DNA of 29,728 bases from CALLVY01 sp937899855 (lineage in GTDB: Bacteria > Bacteroidota > Bacteroidia > Chitinophagales > Saprospiraceae), in the NCBI GenBank assembly GCA_039820405.1, contig JBCBQC010000077.1, positions 1 to 29,728 on the forward strand, read 5' to 3'. The notes beneath the pieces were generated by a model. It saw nothing but the letters and a program-made list of their open reading frames with translations. It did no database searches and was not told the DNA's origin. This document shows positions 1 through 8,600 of the stretch, piece after piece; position 1 is the stretch's first letter, and each line of letters starts with the position of its first letter. The position numbers were made by a program, and so were the translations under genes.

Positions 1-278
1 ACCTCCTTGGTCTCCAGTCTCTTTAGTGATTTAAGGTTTAATTCAGATTTGTACAACTCATCATGAGTTGTAATTATATTTTCAATCGCTGAACTATCCT
101 TTGCCTCTTGCAAACTCAATGTATTGATGAGTATATTTTGATTGGGAATACTCAGTGCTATTCCCTTTAACTCCGCCAGGGCGGCATGTGCTTTCGGAAG
201 GCTTTTAAGTACGTTCTTACTTTCAATATCAATTTGAAGCGGTAAGTCTGATAATTTCCATGAGTTTCGATCATTCAT
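1..278 (-). CDS. Fic family protein, N-terminal part (runs off window start)
   Basis: Only the first 92 codons are inside the window, reading leftwards from an ATG at 278-276. The product starts MNDRNSWKLSDLPLQIDIES and matches the N-terminal Fic_N region that precedes the catalytic Fic fold in many bacterial Fic proteins. Residues 62-67 read SSAIEN, which fits the class II inhibitory motif [S/T]xxxE[G/N] (S62, E66, N67); in characterised Fic enzymes this glutamate blocks productive ATP binding until it is relieved. The catalytic HPFxxGNGR motif would lie outside the window, so AMPylation activity cannot be confirmed. Fic proteins usually transfer AMP to a protein hydroxyl and act in the cytoplasm. 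The coding sequence is clearly more AT-rich than everything to its right, which may mean separate ancestry. It is separated from the upstream same-strand gene by a 39-bp palindrome, so it is probably transcribed on its own. Confidence 0.82.
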   Translation of the reverse strand, partial: MNDRNSWKLSDLPLQIDIESKNVLKSLPKAHAALAELKGIALSIPNQNILINTLSLQEAKDSSAIENIITTHDELYKSELNLKSLKRLETKE

Positions 279-279
279 C

Positions 280-297
280 TGTATACATTTGTATACA
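280..297 (-). promoter_or_regulatory. Tandem TGTATACA palindromes just upstream of the fic start (possible operator)
   Basis: The 18-bp stretch TGTATACATTTGTATACA consists of two identical 8-bp palindromes (280-287 and 290-297) with centres exactly 10 bp apart, one helical turn. It ends one base before the ATG of the Fic gene, where a dimeric repressor would block translation initiation or early elongation by polymerase. Such placement is typical of autoregulatory operators, but no regulator is visible in the window and the function is inferred. Confidence 0.4.
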
Positions 298-324
298 ATT
301 TCTAAAAATAGAGGCAGACATAGT

Positions 325-363
325 CAAATATGATAAAAAAACTGAGTTTTTTTATCATATTTG
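325..363. terminator. Perfect 39-bp palindrome between two minus-strand genes, probable terminator
   Basis: Two 19-base arms (325-343 and 345-363) are exact reverse complements around a single central base at 344. Each arm holds a run of seven A or T, so transcripts in either direction would form a long AT-rich hairpin with a U-run in its distal arm. It starts 15 bp beyond the stop codon of the minus-strand LVIVD gene and lies before the Fic gene, which fits transcription termination. It is not a classic GC-rich stem followed by a free U-tract, and could also be a cruciform or a remnant of an insertion element. Confidence 0.5.
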
Positions 364-378
364 GTATTCGTGTGAATG

Positions 379-1953
379 CTACTTCACCAATAACTTCCCC
401 CCTCCCCGAGAACGCCCCTCCCGATCGACCACTTGATAAAGATAAACGCCACGCTCCCAATCCGCCACCGACCAACGGAACTGCCCATCCGCACCCACCG
501 GAATACGTCGAACTAGGCGTCCACTCAAATCGCGACAGTGTAAGGACCAACCCCGTTTTGCCACCACCCCCGTCAATTCGCAGCGATCACTGGCGGGATT
601 GGGGTACACCCGGGGCGAGAGCTGAGGTGGGGAGGGGTCCGTGGCGACGATCCGATCCAGCCGGATGATAAGATCCTCAAAACTGCCCGCCATCAGGTTG
701 ATGCTCCGCCGATCGGTGGTGTAAACGGTAGTGGCGCTACTGGTTCGCAGGGTATAGCTACCGGGCAGTGCCCCCCAACAAAAGCGCCCTTCGAAATCGC
801 TGCGGAGGGTGTCCCCGCTTTCTTCCACGATGATGATGGCATTGCTGATGGGCTGATCGGTGGCGGCGTCGAGCACTTGCCCACACAGGCGGCCGGCTCG
901 GGCGTCGTTGAAGGTCCAGACGTAGAGGCCGTCTTCGCGATTGCCTCCAATAATCTTGCCCGAAGGCAGGTAAGGGCAGGCCGACCACAAGCCGCGAAAA
1001 CCACCACTACTTCCGCTAAAGGTATCGTAAGCGCCCACCTCCACCGGGATATTGGGATCGGCGATGTCGACCACGCGCAGGCCTTCGGTATTGTGGGAGA
1101 TGAAGGCAAAGTCGCCACGGACGTAGGGGTTGTGAACCAGGCTCTGGAGGTTGGCCGAGTAGGTGGCCACGGCAAAGATATTATCGAGGTCTTCGATGTT
1201 GAAGATACGACCGGGGGTACCGTCGAGTTCGCTGGCCAGGAAGAGGAATTTGCGGTCCTCGCTTAGCCAACTGCTGTGGGTATTGCCGTTGATGTCGGGG
1301 ATGTCGGTGAGAAAGGTCGGTTGGCTTTTGTCGCTGATGTCGATCACGTCCATCTTGCCTTCGAAGAAAGCGGCGGCGAAGAGCAGGTCGCCGTTGACGT
1401 GGCAGTCGTGGATGTAGTAGCCGGGATTGTACAGGCCCACCTCCACTGGCTGGGCGGGATCGGAGACGTCCAGGATGTGGACGCCCTGGGTGGTACTGGT
1501 ACCAGAGATGTAGACGTAGGGTGCTTCGGTGTAGATGTCGCGTTGGATGATGTGGCCGCGGGTGAAGGTGGAGTCGAAGGTGCTGAGGAGTTGGATGCTG
1601 TCGGGCAGGGGGCGGAGGTCGAGGACCTGCATGCCGCTGCCGTTGCCGCTACCTTCGGTGGTAACGTAGGCGTAGTCGCCGATCACGGTGATTTCGCGCC
1701 AGTTGGAGGAAGGGCCGGGTACGTAGCCGCGTTCGCGCAGTTCGTTGGCCTCGGAAATATCGTAGATTGCGGTTCCCGTAAAGGTACCGATGAGGGCGTA
1801 CTCGGTGCCCCCCGGAGCGACGTAGGTCCAACAGCCGCTGTACCGGGAGTCGCCGCGGTTGGCTTGGCCAAAGAGTTGGAGGTTGAGCGGGCTTTGCGTA
1901 TAGGCTTGGCTCAAAAATAAAAGGGGGAATAACAGGGCGTATAATATTTTCAT
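379..1953 (-). CDS. Secreted LVIVD / choice-of-anchor B family protein with T9SS type A sorting domain
   Basis: A 524-residue product. The start at 1953-1951 is chosen because it opens directly on a signal peptide, MKILYALLFPLLFLSQAYTQ; an in-frame upstream ATG would add 46 residues with no signal-like character. Residues about 30-350 form a beta-propeller-like array of LVIVD repeats with the choice-of-anchor B pattern, for example GVHILDVSDPAQPVEVGLY and GLRVVDIADPNIPVEVGAY. Residues about 355-435 resemble a carboxypeptidase regulatory-like beta-sandwich (CGQVLDAATDQPISNAII). From about 448 (PRVYPNPASDRCEL) to the terminal GGGKLLVK is a type A T9SS C-terminal sorting domain. The protein is therefore expected to cross the inner membrane by Sec and the outer membrane by T9SS, with the C-terminus removed on attachment to the surface. 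LVIVD proteins have no well-established biochemical role. It is divergent from the giant adhesin to its right and contains no HYR repeats. Confidence 0.88.
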   Translation of the reverse strand: MKILYALLFPLLFLSQAYTQSPLNLQLFGQANRGDSRYSGCWTYVAPGGTEYALIGTFTGTAIYDISEANELRERGYVPGPSSNWREITVIGDYAYVTTEGSGNGSGMQVLDLRPLPDSIQLLSTFDSTFTRGHIIQRDIYTEAPYVYISGTSTTQGVHILDVSDPAQPVEVGLYNPGYYIHDCHVNGDLLFAAAFFEGKMDVIDISDKSQPTFLTDIPDINGNTHSSWLSEDRKFLFLASELDGTPGRIFNIEDLDNIFAVATYSANLQSLVHNPYVRGDFAFISHNTEGLRVVDIADPNIPVEVGAYDTFSGSSGGFRGLWSACPYLPSGKIIGGNREDGLYVWTFNDARAGRLCGQVLDAATDQPISNAIIIVEESGDTLRSDFEGRFCWGALPGSYTLRTSSATTVYTTDRRSINLMAGSFEDLIIRLDRIVATDPSPPQLSPRVYPNPASDRCELTGVVAKRGWSLHCRDLSGRLVRRIPVGADGQFRWSVADWERGVYLYQVVDREGRSRGGGKLLVK

Positions 1954-2621
1954 GTGGCGATGGTTTCTGCGGCCTGGGGGCCGGGGTGAAAAGGCTTCGG
2001 TAGCCGGAAAAGCTAATATCTGGGGTGCGATTTGGTGATTTACAATTTTTTTTTCTACCTTGCGCTGGATTAAATATAAAAATAATCCCAATAAAGATTT
2101 GCCACCAAAAACCCAAATTATACGAACGCACTCCCAAGAACCCTCTGGTTCACTCTGTTTTTTCCATTCTCCATCGTACTGACCTTTAAGAAGTTGAAAC
2201 TATCACCATATTCCAAAAAACAGATGCGAAACAAATTATTAACCTATGACATCACCTAAACACACATCCCAAAGAAAACAGCGCTAGCCGCCATTTTCGT
2301 CCCAAAATACTGTAGAAACTACAACACAGTATCTAATTATCTCTAAACTTTTCATTTTTCTCTAGGCTGGTTTCAAAGTCATGACACCAATCGCCTTTAC
2401 TAGAGATGGGTTAAAGGGCAAAAGTCACTCGCCGATTCGTGGGTGTCCTAAGCTTGGTGCTCATCTAGTGAGAAAACTATTGCCCTGTGGTCAACAGTCT
2501 CCACCTGTGGATCGGGCTTACCCTTAATTTTCCAAGAAACTGGTGTTTGTTGGGCCTCGGTCCAGTGTACTACGGACACCTTATTATAACCATTTACTAA
2601 CTCTCAAAACAGCGTTCCACT
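1954..2621. other. Divergent intergenic region without a convincing gene
   Basis: This 668-bp gap between the divergent LVIVD gene and the first giant adhesin is AT-richer than the flanking genes and holds no credible coding frame. Visible structure includes a small hairpin at 2067-2088 (GGATTA/TAATCC), an inverted pair TCTCTAG/CTAGAGA at 2359-2365 and 2400-2406, and an inverted pair GGGCAA/TTGCCC at 2416-2421 and 2480-2485 that encloses the smaller pair TCACT/AGTGA. A plus-strand TACCTTGC at 2056-2063 behind a T-run is only a weak match to the Bacteroidota TAnnTTTG element. The right half could be a long structured 5' leader of the adhesin gene, but no known riboswitch class was recognised. 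Confidence 0.35.
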
Positions 2622-5600
2622 ATGTTTTCAAATCGTACATCCCAGAACAGCACTCCCTGGATGGACATTTACCGGAAAACGTTGCGATCATTTCCCATGA
2701 CCGTATTACTGATGCTTTTCTCGGTATTCTCCCTTCAAAGGGCCACGGCACAGTGCGACATCACGTCGCCTCCGCAGCCCATCGTACTCACCACTCAGCT
2801 CAATTCGGATGGATTGGCTGGGCTCGACGCCGTAACGATGGCGACCCTCGGTATCACCAGCGCGGCTTGCCCCCTGTCGGTCTATCAGTTTTACGATGCC
2901 TCCAACACCTTCCTCGGTAGCTCTACCATCCTAGGAGGAGCCCTACTCATTTTCGACTGTGCGGACATCACGGCTAGCCCCGTGACCATCTTCGTCAGTA
3001 TCGACGATGATTTTACGCCGGGTGGCAACGAAAGCTCCCAGGTGGAGCTCAGTGTAACGGTCGAGGACAATATGATGCCCACCGTCACCTGCCCCACGAC
3101 CCCTCCCGGTAGCCCCTACGGCACCAACTACGACGGAGCGGACAACTACGATTGCCGCACCGCCATCACCGGTACGGGCCCCGGCTCCGCCACGGACTCC
3201 AACACCAGCGCCGATGCGGCCTTACCCGACAACACCCCCGCCGGAGTAGACAAGACCGTCACGATCAGCGGTATCCCCGCCGATGCCTTCCTCGAAGACA
3301 TCCGCCTGGTGGATGTGGAGCTGACCCACTCCCGCGTCGGAAACCTGAGCCTACTCATCACCGCTCCGACTGGCGAAAGCCTGCTCGTCATCGATCGCCC
3401 CGGTACCGCTACGGGTACGGGTGACCTCAGTAATGCCGACAGCAGCTCGCCCCTTTCCTTCAACGATGCCGCCACTACCGATGCCGAAGACCTCGGTGAT
3501 GGCATTGGCGGTGCTGGAGTCGTCTGTGCCGATAATGGCATTTGCGACTACAACCCCACGGGTAATGGTACCAATAATTCCTTTGCCGACCTCATCGCTG
3601 AATTGCGGACCAACGGCTCAGATCCCAACGGAACCTGGACCATCAACGTGGCGGATAACGCCGCAGCCGGTACCGGCTCCTTCGGTGGTTTTGAACTCGT
3701 GATCGACTACTTTAGCGGTCTGGCCCACGCCACCGCCACGGACAACTGTAACGTAGCCCAACTCGACGTCAACTACGCCAACCCCGACGATCCCAACGGC
3801 ACCTCCATCGACGTCATGAACGTCACGCCCGGGGGCTTCGATACCTACCAATACTACATCGGTACCACTACCGTTACCTACACCGCCACGGACGACAGTG
3901 GCAATACCAACACCTGCAGCTACACCATCGAGGTAGCGGACGACGAAGATCCAACCTGGGTCGATCCCCAGACGACCGTGCCGGCTAACTACCTCTCCCA
4001 GATTACGGACGTAGCCATCCGGGCCAACGGTCGCTTGACCGCCGAGATCGAAATCGAATGCCAAAGTGCTACCGTCGATAGCGACATCGACTTTTGGACC
4101 AATGATTTTATGACCACTCCCGGCTCCGGCTTCCTCCCCGAGGCTTTCGACAACTGTGACGATGACGTTACGATCAACTTCCGCGACGAGCTCGATGATC
4201 CCTTTAGCTGTACGACCATCACGACGCACACCAACGTCATCCGTCGGATCGTCCGCCGCTGGACCGCCGTTGACGATGCGGGCAACGAGCTGAGCAGCTC
4301 GCCCAACGAGCGTTTTAACCTCCAGATTTACCTGGTCGACAACATCGCTCCCAACTTTGATCCCGATTCCACGGGCGTCAGCACCCCCACGGCGCTGGCC
4401 ATTACCGCCCCCACTCCGGGCCCCGGGCCGCTGACCTACCAGGGCGAAGACCTCACCGTCAATACCAGCGACGCCTACAACCCCGATACCACGGTCTGCC
4501 AGGTAGACCTTACCGCCACGGGCGCGCCCGACATCAGCGTGACGGCCGTCGATTGCGCCACCGGTACCATTACTTACAGCTGGAGTATCATGACGACGAT
4601 GGGTACGCCCCCGGCCAACACCTCGGGCTCGGGTACGGATGCCGCGCAGATTTTCCCCGTTGGGGTACACGAGATTACCTACACCGCCGTTGATCAGTGT
4701 GGGCAAACGAGTACCTTTGAATTTACCCTCAACGTGGTGGACAATACGCCTCCCATTATTTCGGGTTGCCCGGCTGGTCAGTCGGTCAATACGGACGTCG
4801 GCGTTTGTGAAGCCACCGTACAGTGGACCAACCCCACCGCCGTCGACAATTGCTCGGGCATGATGGGCATCACCGTAACGGCTCAGGGTACGCACGCGGG
4901 TACCGGTGCGACCGTTTTGATCGACCTCAACGCAGGCTCCGATGGTATGGGTGGTATCCTAGCCGAAGGAGATTTCCCCACGGGAACCACCACGGTCACC
5001 TACGAATTTACCGATCCACTCGGTAATGTGAACACCTGTTCTTTTGACATTGAAGTCACCGACAACGAAAACCCAACGATTGCGGGTTGTGCGGACGTCA
5101 CCATCAATTCGGTTTGTCCCGACGCCACCGTTCCCGATTATACCGGTGCTTTCAACCTCAGTGACAACTGTCCTTCGCCGACCGCTACGCAGGTACCGGC
5201 TCCCGGTACGGCCTTATCGGCCATTACCCTGACCAACGATACGGCTCCGGCCGGTCTGAGCGATGGCGATGAATTTGAAATTACGCTGACACCGGTGGAT
5301 GCCGCGGGCAATATGGGTACGCCCTGTACGATTACCGCTACCCTGGCCGACCTCGATGAGCCCATCCCGGCGGGTCCCCTCGTCAATATCGACGCGAGCA
5401 ATACGATCGGTGCCGATTGTGGTTCGCTGATCGTCGATGCGCCTACCGCTACCGATTGTAACGGTACCGTAATCTTCGGAGCACCCTCCGTTGCCGATGG
5501 CGTGGCTGGCGTCAACCAGTACATCTACCTGACCGGCTTTACGCTCGTCACCTGGACTTACGATGATGGCAACGGCAATTTGGCGACCCAAACCCAAACC

Positions 5601-8600
5601 ATCACGGTATCCGACGATTCGACTCCCCCGACGATCAATGCGGGTCCCGACCGGCCCCGCGATACCGATCTGGGCGTCTGTACCAAGACCATGTCGATCG
5701 AAATTACCGAAGTCTTCCCGACTACCGCTCCCTACCTCGATCCCTCCGATGCCCCCGGCGACCGGGAATACATCGACAATTGTGGCGTAGCGAGCATTAC
5801 CTATACCCTCAGCGGAGCCACCACGGGTGGTCCGACGGCCGTCTCCGCAACACCAGTTACCTTTGAGTTGGGTGTTACCACGGTCACCTACACCGCTACC
5901 GATGCCGCGGGCAATTCTTCTACGGACGACATGATCGTAACCGTGACCGACAATGAAGATCCCGTCTTGGATCCCAACTGTTGGAGTGTAGACCTCCAAC
6001 TGGGCGTATCGCCCGGAGACGAGGTTGCCGGTGATTGTGCCTTTACCATCGCCACTACCGATACCAGTTTTGACCCGACGCCGACGGACAATTGCACGAT
6101 GCCTCCGATGAGCGTGATCCAGACGGTAAGCGTCGCCGGTGGCGGTAGCTACACGCCGGGTCCCAATTCGCCCAATTCGTTGGCGGGTGCGGAGTTCAGC
6201 GCCGATGGCAGTACGGGAGAAGAGACCTTTACGATTGGTTGGGTCTTTACGGATGCCTCGGGCAACACTGCTTCCTGCTTCCAAGTCATTACCATTGAGG
6301 ATCGCGTAGCCCCGAGCATTGCCTGTGTCGACGAGGAGCCCCAATCGGGCAACCAAGTCGTACGCGGAATTGGCGAGGATGGCGACGATAGCGATTGTGC
6401 CTACGAAGTACAGGGTACGGAATTTGACCCCACCGTAGCGGACAATTGTGGCGTGGCCTCGGTAAGCAACGACTACAACCACAGCAGCACGCTGGCCGGA
6501 GCCATCTTCCCCAACAATGGCGGCCTCGACTCGACCTACACCATTACCTGGACCGTCGTCGACACGCGGGGCAACGTCAATAGCTGCGTCCTCGAAGTGA
6601 CCATCGAAGATGACGTCCCCCCTACCCTGTCCTGCCTGCCCGGTGGTATCTTTACCCTACCGCCTTCCAATATGCTGACCATCGACCCGATTGGTTTGAT
6701 CAATCCCTTCTTTACGGGAGACGCCTGCACGGGTGATCTGAGTACGCTCACCGTAAGCATGACGCCCGCGACTTTCGATTGTGACGACGCCACCAACATG
6801 CCCATCCCCGTCACCATCAGTGTGATGGATCTGGCGGGCAATACGGCGACTTGCAATACGACCGTAACCATCCAGGAGAACGTACTGCCGATGGCCGTCT
6901 GTCAGAACATTAGCGTTCAGTTGGATTCCGATGGCAACGCCTCGATCATGGCTTCGGAACTGGACGGTGGCAGCACCGACAACTGCTCCGATCCCGGCGA
7001 TCTGATGTTTAGCGCTTCGCGTACCACCTTTGATTGCAACGACCTGACTTCGCCGCCGACCGTCACCCTCACCGTGACCGACGAAAGTGGCAACAGCAGT
7101 ACTTGTACCGCAACCGTCACAGTCAACGACACGATTGCACCCAACGCCGTTTGCCAGGCCGTTACCGCTTACCTCGATGCCAGTGGCAACGTATCGGTAG
7201 ATGCCGAAGACTTTGATGGCGGCAGCGAGGACAACACCGATTGTGATCCGCTCAGCTTCCTGATCAATGGCGCGGCTACGCAGAGCTACTCCTGCAGCGA
7301 CATTGGTGACCAGGCCATTAGCCTGAGCGTCACCGATCCCAGTGGTAACTCGGCGACTTGTATGACTACCGTAACGGTGGTCGACACCCTCGCCCCCACG
7401 GCACTGTGCCAGGACCTGACGATCAATCTCGAAGCGGACGGTTCGGCTACGATTGCCGCCAGTGATTTTGACGGCGGCAGCACCGACAACTGCGATCCCA
7501 TGGGTACGGGCTTGAGCTTTACCATCAACGGTAGCGATAGCCTGACGGTGGATTGCAACAATATTGGTTTGAACTCGGTGACCGTCACCGTAACGGATGC
7601 CGAAGGCAACTCCGCCACTTGCATGTCAACCCTGACGGTACTTCCCGCCGAGATCGTTGAGATTACGGTCGGTTCCGTATCCGGCCCGGCCGGTGGAACG
7701 GTAGACGTTCCCGTCACCATCCGCAACTTCTCTAAGGTACGTTCGCTCCAGTTCTCGCTCGAAGTGGACGATCCCAGTGTGGCCTCGATCAGTGCGATCA
7801 CCACGGCGGCACCCTTTAGCGCGGCGCTGACCGACATCGTCCTCAACGTAGCTACCTTCTCCTGGTTTGACGGCTCCAATGCCGGCTTGGACTTGATGGA
7901 CGATGAGGTAGTCGTGACTCTGACCCTCGACCTGATTGGTTTGGAGGGAGAAATGACCGACGTCAACTTGATCAACTCCCCCACTCCCGTCGAAGTGACG
8001 CAGGGCTGTGGATTCATTCCCTTCCAGACGGCCTTCTCCGGCAACGATGGCGACGTCACCATTGCTCCCAACACTTCGGTCACCCTGAGTGGTACGATCC
8101 TGACGGAAGATGGCGACCCGGTACCGAACGTAACGGTCAACCTGACCGGGGATGAGACCGGAACCGACGTCACCGACGCCAATGGAGACTACGAATTTAC
8201 GGTAGCCGCCAACAGCGATGTGGAGGTGACTCCGACGACCAATATGGATCCCAAGCGGGGCGTTACCTCGCTCGACTTGGCCATCATTCAGTCGCACATC
8301 GTCAACGGTGGCATCATCGGAACGCCCTACAAATTGATTGCGGGTAACCCGATTTCGACGCCCGGTTTCTCCTTGAATATTACCTCTGCCGACCTGGCAC
8401 TGATTCAGCAGGTCATCGTACAATTGGGTGCGGACTTTACGCCGAACAGCAACTCTTGGAAATTCATCGAAAGCAACTACGTCTTTGCCAACCCCACCCA
8501 GCCCTGGCTGGATGCCTTTAGTGAGTCGGCGGTGCTGACCAACGTCATGACGGATCAGACCGATCTGGACTTTGTGGGCATCAAGGTAGGTGACGTCAAC

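Noticed and set aside
330..668. Plus-strand open frame of 112 codons starting in the 39-bp palindrome
   Set aside because: Most of it is antisense to the sorting domain of the LVIVD protein, and the translation is Pro/Arg-rich without homology.
1276..1920. Plus-strand open frame opposite the LVIVD gene
   Set aside because: Val/Gly/Asp-rich mirror of the minus-strand repeats; the minus strand has a signal peptide, LVIVD repeats and a sorting domain.
3618..4895. Long antisense open frame (425 codons) opposite the first adhesin
   Set aside because: It mirrors the GC-rich, Thr/Asp/Val-rich codons of the repeat protein; the product is low-complexity Gly/Val/Arg-rich with no domain, signal peptide or plausible start context.
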